Source of the DNA: Zanthoxylum bungeanum
Lineage: Eukaryota > Streptophyta > Magnoliopsida > Sapindales > Rutaceae
Assembly: GCA_019454045.1 (NCBI GenBank)
Contig: SKCR01037590.1
Location: 1-64,000 of the forward strand
Length of the DNA: 64,000 bases
Direction: 5' to 3'
Below, piece after piece: positions 35,736-48,196 of this stretch (position 1 is the first letter of the stretch; every line of letters begins with the position of its first letter). The notes below the pieces were generated by a model. The model did not search any database. It saw nothing but the letters and a program-made list of their open reading frames with translations, and was not told the DNA's origin. The position numbers were made by a program, and so were the translations under genes.

Positions 35736-36505
35736 ATCTCCCACATGGCCTATAGCCAATCACTCAAGTATCTAACACCTGAACTATGTATATGTCGCTT
35801 AAACTTTTGCTGAGATATAGCTTTCGTCAGCGGATCTGCAATGATATCATCTGATGCGATCTTCTCGATCTTCACATCGCCACGATGTATGATCTCACAA
35901 ATCAGATGAAATCATCGAAGTACATGCTTGGATAGTTGATGAGACAGTGGTTTCTTAGCCTGTGCGATAGCCCCATTATTGTCAAAATACAAAGGTACGA
36001 GCTAGGCTGCTAACGGAACTACTCCTAATCCAATTAGGAATTTACTCCTAATCAAGTGTAATTAACATAATTAATTAATTAATCTATTATTTCCAAAATA
36101 CTAATTAATCATGATTAACATCTAATTCATGTCCAACAAAAATTAATCAAAATCAATCTATCCAACATGCTTCATATCTCCCAGAAATGGCAACAAAATA
36201 ACATCCAATTTGATTTCAGTCCAATTAAATCAACATTCAACATCTACGATTCATTTCATTCCATTTAACATATCCAATTGTTAAAATTCAAAAAATCACC
36301 ATGAACTACATTTAGGGTACCATTCGGCCAAGCTAACAAATTTGGGAAATTTTGATCCAATCAATTTTTCACAATCCAATGATAAACAACTCCAAGTCAT
36401 CATCATCCAAGCATAACCAAACATCAAATTTTGCATTTTCATGCTCCAAGCAAAAATGCCCAAATTAAAGTCATGAACCCTAGAATCAAATAAAACTTAG
36501 ATCTC
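35736..36505 (-). pseudogene. Copia unit remnant: RNase H tail joined to leader
   Basis: Minus-sense RNase H C terminus and polypurine tract (35736-36010) are joined directly to the end of the untranslated leader (about 36050-36505). Gag, protease, integrase and most of the polymerase are deleted. It is the internal region of the second array unit; no coding function remains. Confidence 0.8.
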
Positions 36506-36517
36506 ACTCTGATACCA
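36506..36517 (-). other. Copia primer-binding site
   Basis: Minus sense TGGTATCAGAGT next to the LTR start at 36519; tRNA-iMet type with one terminal mismatch. Confidence 0.8.
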
Positions 36518-36518
36518 T

Positions 36519-38419
36519 TGTTAGTGTCTTAGACATGCCACGGGATCTCTAAGCGTGATTATTGTGTGAATTAATCAAGAAAATTATGGAATACTTACAT
36601 TGATTTGGATGAGAAGTTTCAAAAATTTCTTTGAAGATGGAAGCTACAAGCCCTCTTTTAGTGTTTCCAACAATTGGGTGAGTCTCCTATCACCTTGATC
36701 AACTCAAAAAGTGCTAGCTTTTACAAATTTTGAAGAACAAAATTTGCCCTCCAAGGTAGAGAGAGTTTCGGCCATAGCAAGAAGAAGAAGAAGGAGAAGG
36801 AGAGAGTTTGGTTGCTGTGAATAGTAACCCATGTCTTACTTCTAAAGTTGACTTGGTTTAAATATTAAAGTTGAGTGTTGAATTAGGTTTGAGTGTATTA
36901 TAGTAAAGCCAAGCTTTCTTTCAATAAATCAAATCCATGAAATAAGCCTAACTACTTCCATCACATGTCTAACATGTTGATGTAAGTGAAGTGGGTCCCA
37001 CCACTTTTAAATTCGAAATTTAAGTCGGCTAACTCAACACGCAACTTCGCACGGGCCCGGGTTCGTTTAATTCCGAATAAAAGAATTTTTCTGTTGCGAC
37101 GTAATTAAATCCAATTCAATTAAATAATAATGCCCACCAAAATTATTATAAAAGTCGCTTGTGAATTAATTCTAAATTAATTCGTTTGCCGGAATTAAAA
37201 TCCAATTTTATTTTCGCTTTGAAATCCGATTTCAATTAATATATCTAATATATTATTTAATCAAGTAATTCCAAATTAATCGTTCTATCTCTTCTATTCG
37301 AATTTTATCTCAGATAAATTCTTGTCGTAATTAATCCCAGAATAATTTTCTCTCTCTCATAATTAATCTCATATTAATTATGTTCGAGTCAAATGTCATC
37401 GGTGAATCTTTGGGAGGCGACCCAAGAGATCCCTAGATATGTTGGCAGTAAATATGGTCATCGGACTATCCGAACACGTGCGTACCCGGTACCACGTTCT
37501 TACCAATTTACAAGACATGGTTGGCTTCTAGCAAAGCACCGTGTCTACCCAATTCTCTAGAAATATTATTTTAAGGAATACAATATCTTTGACAGGCGTA
37601 GTATTGCGTAATACGATCTAGTATCAGATGTCACATGCTAGGCCTAGGGCTGGAGTTGTGTCTGCCTCGTACAAAGTATATATCATATCACTAGCAACTA
37701 GTCTCTTTATCATCGGAAAGTCAAGACCTAGTCATACTTTCCCGATGGCTATAGCACTATAGAGTACCAGTTATGTATCCATGCATGATCATCATCTCCA
37801 TATGACTGAAGTGATACTTCCATCTTGACATCACACCCAATACACTACGATTCTCAGTAAACCCAGAAGAGGCGTACACAGAACCTGTTAAAGCCTCGGA
37901 CGACCAAAACCAAAGTATACTGATTGTCGCAAGTATTAGCGATGCAAGTCTCAGGTTAAGACCATATACATCTACCCTGATTCGGATTCCCATAGACACA
38001 TAGTCATACTACCAATGGGATTCCGAGGGGTCTATCCAGAGCGAAGCTGTTCCCGTACCATCGGCAAACAGAACCTCCAATCATACTTGCATGAGTATCC
38101 AATACCCAAATATATGAGAACTATGCCGTTAAGCTTCCATAACGCGCACAAGTGTAATACTAGCCTATTCCGCATTATCGATGTCCAGTCTCGATAATAC
38201 TACGACTATGGATATTTAATGATTAAATCTTACGTGGATTAATATTGTCTCATATATTATTAATCTGGTACTAATCATATGGACTTTTATAATTTATATA
38301 TCCATGTAATCCAATTACAAATGATAAAAGAGCAATTTCCTTGGCCACATAGTTAATTTTGTACAAGAACACCATGTTCTTTACAAAATAGTGATGTTAT
38401 GGGTCATAATTATCCAACA
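36519..38419 (-). mobile_element. Copia LTR 3
   Basis: 1901 bp, TGTTAGTGTC...TATCCAACA, a slightly different subfamily from LTR 1 and 2 and closest to LTR 4 and 5. On the right it is followed not by a polypurine tract but directly by mid-pol sequence (GTATCACTCTGATTTTC). The same abnormal junction follows LTR 5 at 50099. No gene inside. Confidence 0.9.
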
Positions 38420-39253
38420 AGTATCACTCTGATTTTCATCGAGTTCTACTTTCCTCCCACTGACCACTGCATTCATGAATTCATTTTCTAGGAAAACCGC
38501 ATGAAGAGCAATAAATATTTTGTTCACTAGTGGGTTGTAGAAATAATATCCTTTCGTTTCCTTAGGATAACCTACAAATAGGCACTTATCCGATTTCGGT
38601 TCTAGTTTGGTACTATCCAAACATTTAAAATGTGCCCAACATCCTCAAATCTTCAGGAATGAGAAATCTGGTTTCTTTCCTATCCATATTTGAAGTCTGT
38701 TCAACAGACTTTGAAGCAACCTTATTCAAAATAAGTATTGCATTGTTTAATGTGTATCCACAAAAGGAAATCGGTAGCTCTATGTGACTCATCATTGACC
38801 TTACCATGTTCAACAAAGTTCAGTTTCTCCGTTCGGACACACCATTCAATTGAGGTGTTCCGAGAGGAGTCCACTGTGAAAGAATACCATATTCTTTCAA
38901 GTAATCTTGAAACTCATTGCTTAAGTATTCTCCACCACGGTCCGACTGTAATGTTTTAATAATAATTCCAGTCTATTTTTCTACTTCGTGTGGAAACTCT
39001 TTGAATTTCTCAAAAGTTTCCGACTTGTGTTTCATAAGATACACAAAACCATAACGTGATGCATCATCCGTAAATGTTACAAAGTATTCATATCCACCTC
39101 TAGCCTGGCTAGACATGGGCCCACATACGTCACTATGAACGAGGGCTAACAGCTCGGTGGCACATACACCTTTACCACAAAAGGTGTTTTAGGTATTTTG
39201 CCTAACAAACAAGATTCGCAGACATCATATGAATTAGAATTAAATCCGTCCAA
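38420..39253 (-). pseudogene. Copia integrase remnant (third unit)
   Basis: Minus-sense integrase C-terminal region (KCLFVGYPKETKGYYFYNP near 38560-38610) and core (LNMVRSMMSHIELPISF near 38760-38815), with several frame breaks. It abuts the LTR directly, so reverse transcriptase and RNase H are absent. Order and sequence match the fifth unit at 50100-50939. Confidence 0.85.
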
Positions 39254-40514
39254 TTATCCATTCTTCGAAGGTGTGGATATACGAGTTTTGTTAATGTGTC
39301 CCAGACGACATTGCCATAAATAAGTCTCATCCATTTTACTCAATTTGAACATTTTGTTTGGCATGTTATATGTTTGAGATTCGTTTATATTAAAAATATA
39401 AAGACCATTATTCACATCTGCTGTACACATCAAAATATCATCTTTATAAACAAAACACCCAGTGTTCTTGAATATAAAGGTATACCCGTATTGGGTTAAA
39501 CTAGATACATAGATTATATTCCTAGTCAAACTAGGTACAAAATAACTGTCGCCTAATGTAAGTACATACCCTGAGGGCAGATTCAAAACATAGGTGCCAA
39601 TGGCCAAAATAGTGACTCTCGTCCCATTTTCGACTCGTAGGTTGATCTCCCTTGTAGCCAGTCTCCTGCTAATCTGCAGATCCTGCACATCATTACATAT
39701 GTGAGTACCACATCTAGTATCAAAAATCCAATTTTTAAAAACAGTAGTAGACATGTTTATTTCAATAACAAACATACCTGAAGTCGGAGCCTTGCCTGTC
39801 TTTGCTTCCTTCAAGTCCGCCTTGAACTTACGACAGTCACGCTTCCAGTGACCCCGTTTGTAACAGTGTAGGCAGACGTCTTGGGATTTATCCTTTGTCT
39901 TCCCAGAAAACTGTGATGATTGAGCCTTGCCCGTCTTCTTCTTCTTCTTCACACCCCCAGAAGTCTTCGGCCAAGCCTTAGCCTTCTTGGATGTCGAAGT
40001 AAGATGCGCCTCGCGCTTCTTGCCTTTCAGAAGCTCTGGCTCTGCTTCTTTCAGCATAGCCATCAACTCTCCAAGAGTTTTCTCTTGGTTCATCATATTA
40101 TAGTTCATGATGAACCCGCCCCAACAGTCGGGCAGAGACTGTAAGATCAAATCTATGGAAGTCTCGGCCTCGAAGGTAATGCCCAGCTGACCAAACTATT
40201 CAATGTCAGTAATCATATGCGACACGTAATGTTCGACTGATGTACCCTCTGATATAAGAGAGCGAAAGAGCTTCTTCTGCAGCTCATACTTCTGAGATAT
40301 AAGATTAGATCTATGAAGATCCTTCAACTTCAACATCTCGCATAAGGATCCAATCCCTTGTTCTGACGACAAAACTGAGGAGTAATTTCAGCAAGCATAA
40401 CGGATTGAGCAGTGAAGTTATCATCACGGTGAGTCTTCCAAAGCTCATGATCTACTGGCCGCTCAAGTCCGGGCTCAGGCCCGAGAGGTCTCTCAATTAC
40501 ATAGAGCAACTTCT
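39254..40514 (-). pseudogene. Copia gag-protease with intact zinc knuckle (third unit)
   Basis: The longest open frame of the Copia family here: 298 codons from 40150 to 39254. It contains gag C terminus (GGFIMNYNMMNQEKTLGEL), a Lys-rich linker, an intact CCHC knuckle CLHCYKRGHWKRDC, the protease region with WIFDTRCGTHIC (Gly of DTG changed to Arg, so inactive) and the GAG-pre-integrase zinc domain. Upstream gag continues to 40514 with a stop after DIE near 40198. It is truncated where gag joins LTR 4 near 40555. It also preserves the empty site of the LARD insertion seen at 6861. Confidence 0.88.
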
Positions 40515-40554
40515 CAGCTCCCAGGCTTATTTCATTATCTACTGGCCGATCAAG

Positions 40555-42142
40555 TCCAAAGTTGACTTGGTTAAAATATTAAGGTTGAGTGTTGAATTTG
40601 GTTTGAGTGTATTATAAGTAAAGTCAAACTTTCTTTCAATAAATCAAATCCATGAAATAAGCCTAACCACTTCCATCACATGTCTAACATATTGATGTAA
40701 GTGAAGTGGGTCCCACCACTTTTAAATTCGAAATTTAAGTTAGCTAACTCCACACGCAACTTCACTCGGCCCGGGTTCGTTTAATTCTGAATAAACGAAA
40801 TTTTCCGTTGCGACGCAATTAAATCCAATTCAATTAAATAATAATGCCCAGCAAAATTATTATAAAAGTCGCTTGCGAATTAATTCTAAATTAATTCGTT
40901 TGCCCGAATTAAAATCTAATTTTAATTCCGCTTTGAAATCCGATTTCAATTAATATATCTAATATATTATTTAATCGATTAATTCCAAATTAATCGTTAT
41001 CTCTCTTCTATTTGAATTTTATCCTAGATAAATTCTTAACGTAATTAATCCCAGATTAATTTTGTTTCTCTCATAATTAATCCCAGATTAATTCTGTTCG
41101 AGTCAAATGTCATCGGTGAATATTTGGGAGGCGACCCAAGAGATCCCTGGATATATTGGCAGTAAATATAGTCATCGCACTATCCGAACACATGCGTACC
41201 CAGTACCACGTTCTTACCAATTGACAAGACATAGTTGGCTTCTAGCAAAGCACCGTGCATATCCAATTCTCCAGAAATATTCTTTTAAGGAATACGAGAT
41301 CTTTGACAGGCGTAGTATATATAGTATTGCGTATTACGATCCAGTATCAGATGTTACATGCTAGGCCTAGGGCTGGAGTTGTGTCTGCACCGTACGAAGC
41401 ATATATCGGATCACTAGTAACTAGTCTCTTTATGATCGGAAAGTCATGACCTAGTCATACTTTCCCGATGGCTATAGCACTATAGATTACCAGTTCTGTA
41501 TCCCTGCGTGATCATCATCTCCATATGACGGAAGTGATACTTCCATCTTGACATCACACCCAATACACTACGATTCTCAGTAAACCCAGAAGAGGCGTAC
41601 ACAGAATCTGTTAAAGCCCCGAACGACCAAAACCAAATTATACTGATTGTCGCAAGTATTAGCGATGCAAGTCTCAAGTTAAGACCATATACACCTATCC
41701 TGGTTCGGATTCCCATAGACACATAGTCATACTACCAATGAGATTCCGATGGGTCTATCCAGAGCGAAGCTGTTCCCGTACCATCGGCAAACAGAACCTC
41801 CTATCACACTTGCATGAGTATCCAATACCCAAATATACGAGAACTATCTCGTTAAGCTTCCATAACGTGCACAACTGTAATATTAGCCTATTCCGCATTA
41901 TCGATGTTCAGTCTCGATAATACTACGACTATGGATATTTAATGATTAAACCTTACGTGGATTAATACTGTCTCATATATTATTAATCTGGTACTAATCA
42001 TGTGGACTTTTATCATTTATATATCCAACTAATCCAATTACAAATGATAAAAGAGCAATTTCCTTTGTCACATAGTTAATTTTGTACAAGAACACCATGT
42101 TCTTTACAAAATAGTGATGCTATGGGTCATAATTATCCAACA
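40555..42142 (-). mobile_element. Copia LTR 4, truncated
   Basis: Lacks about the first 325 bp and the primer site; gag of the third unit joins it near 40555 (CAAAGTTGACTTGG, equal to 36842 of LTR 3). It ends TATCCAACA at 42142 and is followed by the polypurine tract. It is the 3' LTR of the fourth unit. The deletion probably arose by illegitimate recombination. Confidence 0.85.
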
Positions 42143-42896
42143 ATCTCCCACTTGGCCTATAGCCAATCACTCAAGTGTCCAACACCTGAACTGTGTACGG
42201 GTCGCTCAAACTTCTGCTGAGAAATAGCTTTCGTCAGCGAATTTGCAAGGTTATCATCTAATGCGATTTATTCGATCATCACATCGCCATGATGTATGAT
42301 CTAACAAATCAGATGAAACGGTTGAAGTACATACTTGGATCGTTGATGAGGCCGCGATTCATTAGCCTGTGTTGTAGCTCAGCTCAGCTGCTAACAGAAC
42401 TACTCCTAACCTAATTAGGAATTTATAGATCCAAAATGCTTCTTTTATCGCCTTAGCTGCAGCAATATTCCACTTTTATTGTTTAATCGGCAACAGTATC
42501 TTGCTTGGAAGATTTCCAGCTCATTTTTCCGTTATTCAAACTAAATATGTACCCTTATTGTGACTTACAGTCGTCTTTCTCGGTTTGGAAACTTGCAGCG
42601 ATGAACCCAGTCACCTCAAGTTCTCATTTCCCTATATTCTCAGAAAGCATCCTTAGTTCGTCCAAGATACTCAAGGATGTTATTAACATCAATCCAGTGA
42701 CCATCACCTGGATTGACCTGATTGCGTCTCCATAAGCTCAAAGCATATGAGACATCAGGTGGCGTACATTTTCATAACATACGAGCTTTGGGAGAGTGTC
42801 AGCAGCTTTCTAGATCTATCCCAGTGGATTTTTATTCCTAGAATAAAGCATGCTTCTCCCAGGTTTTTCATGGAGAATTTTATGAAAGCCAAGCTT
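42143..42896 (-). pseudogene. Copia RNase H remnant (fourth unit)
   Basis: Minus sense: polypurine tract at 42143-42155, then RNase H tail and the region between RNase H and reverse transcriptase, heavily mutated with many stops. Assignment rests on position between the polypurine tract and the polymerase fragment and on similarity of the first 250 bp to 4566-4770 and 35736-36010. Confidence 0.65.
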
Positions 42897-43690
42897 TCAC
42901 CGATTATAGTATGGGAATGTTATTGCCGAGAAACAATACATCATCAACATAAGGATAATGAATGTCAGTGCGCTCCCACTAACCCTCTTATATACACAAG
43001 AATCATCTTCGTTTTGAATTAAATCATATACCATTATGATTACATCAAAACGATGGTTCCAAGAATTCAATGCTTGCTTCAATCTATACATGGATTGATT
43101 TAACTTGCAAGTCTTGTTTGCATATTTTGGCATGACAAAACCGTCAGGATGTTGCATACAAACATCCTCCAAAAGGTTTCTGTTAAGGAAAGCGGTTTTG
43201 GAGTCTAGCTGTTATATTTCATAAATGAAATATGCAGCAATAGCAAGCATTATCTGAATGGATTTAATCATGGCAACAGGTAAAAGGTTTCATCGTAATC
43301 GACACTATGTTGATGACGATACCCTTTCGCTACAAGCCTAACTTTGTACATTTGTATGTTGCCATCCATGTTTGTCTTCCTTCAAGGCCTATTTAGTACC
43401 AATAGGCACAATGCCTTCTAGTACATCAACCAGTGTCCAAACTTGGTTGGTATACATGGAATCCATTTCGGACTTCATGGCATTTTACCATAAAATGAGT
43501 CGATACCCTGTATCATTTCCTCATACGTAGTCGGTCCATTATCCTCAATAAGATTAATATCTACATGAGCTGAGATCAGAAACTCATACCTCCTAGGTTG
43601 TTTTCTGATTCTCGCCGACCTACGCGGTTCTTGTATATTATAAGATTGTGGTACAGTCTCATCCCTGATGAACTATTCATGTTCCGTCAG
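42897..43690 (-). pseudogene. Copia reverse transcriptase remnant (fourth unit)
   Basis: The minus frame 43172-42897 shows the polymerase segment MQHPDGFVMPKYANKTCKLN and SMYRLKQALNSW. The catalytic YVDD codons are present at 42940-42951 but out of frame after a one-base loss. Upstream polymerase (43200-43690) is recognisable but stop-rich. This is the only Copia unit in the window that retains the polymerase palm. Confidence 0.8.
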
Positions 43691-44393
43691 GGGTCGATGC
43701 CTGGAATAGTATCACTCCGATTTTTATTGAGTTTTACTTTCCTCCCACTTACCACTGCTTATAGGAATTCCTCTTAGGAAAACCGCATGGAGAGTAAAAA
43801 TACATTGTTCTCTTATGGGTTGTATAAGTAATATACTTTGGTGTCCCTATGACAACCTAAAAATAGGCACTTATCCGATTTGGGTTCTAGTTTGGTATCA
43901 TCCAAACGTTTAGAGTATGCCCAACATTCCCAAATCTTCAGGAATGAGATACCCGGTTTGTTTCCTGTTCATATCTAATATGAAGTCTGTCTAACAGATT
44001 TTCATGGAACCTTATTCAAAATAAGTATTGCACTGTTTAATGTGTATCCTCATAAGGAAATTGGTAGCTCAGAATGACTCATCATTAACCTTACCATGTC
44101 CAATAAAGTTCGGTTTCTCCGTTCGGACACACCGGTAAATTGAGGTGTTCCGGGAGGAGTCCACTGTGAAAGAATACCATACTCTTTCAAGTAATCTTGA
44201 AACTTATTGCTAAATTATTCTTCACTACGGTCCTACCGTAATGTATTAATACTTTGCCAGTCTATTTTTATACTTCGTGTCGAAACTCTTTCAATTTCTC
44301 AAATTTTTCCGACTTGTGTTTCCTAAGATACACATAACCATTACGTGATGCCACATCCGTAAAGGTTATGAAGTATTCATAGCCACCTCTAGC
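43691..44393 (-). pseudogene. Copia integrase remnant (fourth unit)
   Basis: Stop-rich minus-sense copy of the integrase core and C-terminal domain, aligning by eye with 50100-50800. Motif remnants include the KCLFVGY-like region near 43860-43890. No long open frame remains, so this is the oldest-looking integrase of the array. Confidence 0.75.
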
Positions 44394-45060
44394 CTAGCTA
44401 GACATTGGCCCACTTACGTCACTATGAACGAGGGCTAACAGATCGGTGGCTCGTGCACATTTACTGCTAAAAGGTATTTTAGGCACTTTGCCTAATAAAC
44501 AAGATTCGCAGACATCATTTGAATTAGGATCAAATCTGTCCAAGTATCCACTCTCCGAAAGTGTGGATATACGAGTCTTGTTAATTTGTCCCAGACGACA
44601 ATTCCACAAATAAGTCTCATCTGATTTACTCAATTTGAGCATTTTGTTTGTCATTTAATATGTTTGAGATTCATTTACATTCGAAATATAAATATTTTTA
44701 TTAACATCTAATGTGTATATCTCAATATCATCTTTATAAACAAAACACTCAGTGTTCTGGAACATAAAGGTATACCTGCAACAGGTTGTACTAGATATAG
44801 AGATAATGTTCTAGTCAAACTAGGTACATCATAACACTTTCCTAATTTAAGTACATGCCCAAAGGGCAGTTCCAAAACTTAGGTTTCTACGGCCAAAACA
44901 GCGAATCTCATCCCGTTTCCGACTCTTAGGTCGATCTCATCTGAAGCCAGTCTCCTACTAATCAGCAGATTCTGTATATCAACACATATATTTATGTACC
45001 ACCTCCAGTATCAAAAATCCAATTTTAAAACCAGTAGTGGACATGTTTATAACAAACATA
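44394..45060 (-). pseudogene. Copia GAG-pre-integrase and protease remnant (fourth unit)
   Basis: Minus frame 44654-44394 has the zinc domain LWNCRLGQINKTR ... CESCLLGK; the His of LGH is changed to Gln. The protease region (about 44680-45060) is stop-containing. Confidence 0.78.
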
Positions 45061-45856
45061 CCTGAAGCCGGAGCCTTGCCCCGCCTTCACTTCCTTCATG
45101 TATGCCTTGTCCATACGGCAGTCACGCTTCTAGTGCCTCTGTTTGCCACAGCTTAGGCAGACATCTTGGGATATGTCCTTTGTCTTTCCAGAAGACTGTG
45201 ACGATTTAGCCTTACCTTTTTCATCACACTCCCAGAAGCCTTCGGCCAAGCCTTGGCCTTCTGGGATGTCGAAGTAAAATACGTCTTGCGCTTCTTGCTC
45301 TTTTAGAAGCTCTGGCTCTTCCTCCTTGAGTATAGCCATTAACTCTCCAAGATTTTTCTCTTGGTTTATCATCTTGAACTTCATGACGAACCCGCCCCAG
45401 CATTTGGGTAGAGACTGTAAGATCAAATCTATAGAAGTCTCAGCCTCATAGGTAATTCCCAGCTAACCTAGCTGTTCGATGTCAGCAATCATCTGCGACA
45501 CCTAGTGCTCTACAGATGTACCCTCTGACATACGCGAGTGAAAGAGCTTCTTATGCAATTCGTACTTCTAATATCTAAGAAATAGATCTATGAAGATCCT
45601 TTAATTTCCTCATCAAGGTACAAGGAACTAATCTTTAGTTCCGATGATGAAATTTGAGGATTCATTTCAGCAAGGATGACAGATTGAGAACTAAAGTTAT
45701 GAGTCTTCCAAAGCTCATGCTCCACTATTTGCTCAACTACGGGCTCAGGCCCGAGAGGTTTCTCTATCAAATAGAGTAACTTCTCACCTCCCAGGACTAT
45801 CCAGAGATTCTTTTCCCAATCTGGAAAATTAAAGCTGTTAAAGACATTTTCACCCA
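45061..45856 (-). pseudogene. Copia gag remnant (fourth unit)
   Basis: Minus frames 45426-45130 and 45770-45588 carry gag segments (GGFVMKFKMINQEKNLGEL; EKPLGPEPVVEQIVEHELWKTH). The zinc knuckle begins CLSCGKQRH and is then stopped. The equivalent of the start codon seen at 31702 reads CTG here. Frame breaks separate the pieces. Confidence 0.8.
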
Positions 45857-48183
45857 GGATTATGTCCTTTGACGCTAACCTTTCAGGTCATCTTGATTGC
45901 TATACTCCAACTATCCAATCAACGATTTTGGGTACAATCTAATGTAATGATTACTATAGTCTAACTATATAATTAACTATAATTCGATTGGTTACTTTCA
46001 AATGTATTGATTACTATAGTCCAACTATATAACCAACTACAAATGAAGTAGTTTGAATACAGTCCAACTGTTTAATTAAAACAACAATTGAATATTAGTC
46101 CAACTAATATATGTATAATTAATGACAAAAAATAAAATGAGCGTGTATTGGCAAGTATCTAAACGAAATTGAAAATTTAATACTTGCCTTCCACTATTTT
46201 TCGGCGAGCCTCTAACCCTCTGTAGAGGACTCGGGAAACCTAGTTTCCTAGTGGGCTAGGATCCCGTTAAATAACACACAACCTTGACTTTGGCCAACAA
46301 GCTGTATGAAACTTAACTAGGTAGATCTCTAAGATCAATTGGATCTCATCCAATTCCTAGATCCAGTAGGTGGACCTTCAAGTCTGAAACAAATATCCAA
46401 TATATGTAAATATATCCAATATATTTCCTAACCTTTTTCATCTGAATCAACTAAGCCTTGGCTTTGGCTCAACAAACTTAATGATTAGAGTTAAGCGTGA
46501 CCCATTGACAGTGGGAAAGCTTCGTAATCGAAGTCGATGAACTAGAAGTGACCTTGACTTTGGCCAACAAGTCACAACCGCCCAAGACATACGATATGGA
46601 ACAAAGATTACGCGGTTCAAACACATCTGCGATGGACAAAGGTCTTGACTTTGGCCAACAAACCAATGCCAATCTTGGATCTTGAGAGGGAACCACTCAA
46701 TGGAAGGAAAAACACTTAATATTGTATTGAGGGTTTTTCGCGTAAATTGGCAACCAATTTATTATCTTTGATTAGGTCTCATCATACATCCTTAAACATG
46801 TATTTTAAAAGCATAATAAGGCGCGATTAAATTTAATAATGATATGCGGATTGATATATAACAAATTGTTCCTAGAACAAATCTCTCATTTTCCTCTCTC
46901 CCGCTAGCACTATTCTTACTTCTACCCAATTACATAACACTAAAAGAAACCTCATTTACATTGAGGGGAATTGGTGAGAAGAGAAATACAAAGAGAAAAT
47001 AGATAATAGGCTGGACACACAGGTCCAATTTAATAAATTCTAAATTTATTACAACAATTTCCAAAATTTCCCCACCCATCTAATATCCATCTGATATACA
47101 TTATTCATACAATACATCCAACTATTCACACAAAGCATGATATTCAATCAATATAATCCAATTAATTAATCTTTGAATTAATGACCATCCAATGTTCAAG
47201 CAATGATTTGATTTGCGCGAGTCCAACTCATTTAAGAATAAATACTCAAAGTACGTATTCTTGAATTATATCGAACTATAATTTCAAATCCAATTTAAAT
47301 TGTATCCAAGATTCATTCATGTTTAATTTCAAATTAAACAATTACACTTTCAATAGTGCCTTTAAGGACTTGGATTCCAAATCCAATCCAATTGGGTCTC
47401 AAAGGCCTAATTAGCATCCAATACTATTCAATTATAGTCCAATGGGCTTTCAATTGATTCTTTAGGCATGGGCTTTGGCCATTATGGATCAAACCCAAAA
47501 TGCCAAGGCCCAAGTTAGGAATCACCCTATGCCATAAAATCAATTTAGGCTCATTAGGCCCAAATAAATTATTAAATGCCCAATGTCATATTTTTGGACT
47601 TTATGGAAATGGTTTAGGCCCAAATATGATCCAATACCAAACTTTGGCCTAACTAAGCCCATTAGCCCAAATACAACAAATTAGATTAATATATCATTCC
47701 AAATTACATATTAATCCATTTCAAGTGTAATTAACATAATTAATTAATTAATCTAGTATTTCCAAAATACTAATTAATCTAATTAATCATGATTAATATC
47801 TAATTCATGTCCAACACAAATTAATCAAAATCAATCTATCCAACATGCTTCATATCTCACGGCAATGGCAACAAAATAACATCCAATTTGATTTCAGTCC
47901 AATTAAATCAACATTCAACATCTAAGATTCATTTCATGCCATTTAACATATCCAATTGTTAAAATTCAAAAAATCACCATTAACTACATCTAGGGTACCA
48001 TTCGGCCAAGCTAACAAATTTGGGAAATTTTGATCCAATCAATTTTTCACAATCCAATGATACACAACTCCAAGTCATCATCATCCAAGCATAACCAAAC
48101 ATCCAATTTTGCATTTTCATGCTCCAAGCAAAAATGCCCAAATTAAAGTCATGAACCCTAGAATCAAATCAAGCTTAGATCTC
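45857..48183 (-). other. Copia untranslated leader (fourth unit)
   Basis: Non-coding leader closely similar to 31703-33973, including AGTCCAACTA repeats (about 45900-46110), the four CTTGACTTTGGCCAACAAG-type motifs (46283-46662) and the GGCCCA-rich part (47380-47670). No gene is seen. Confidence 0.7.
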
Positions 48184-48195
48184 GCTCTGATACCA
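48184..48195 (-). other. Copia primer-binding site
   Basis: Minus sense TGGTATCAGAGC, a full tRNA-iMet-type site one base inside LTR 5, extended by GAG as in the LARD site at 23729-23740. Confidence 0.88.
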
Positions 48196-48196
48196 T

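Noticed and set aside
37757..37999. 80-codon minus frame found in several Copia LTRs (37757, 41480, 49437)
   Set aside because: Recurs because the LTR recurs. It lies in non-coding LTR sequence, has no known motif and varies in composition. Recurrence here is not evidence of coding.
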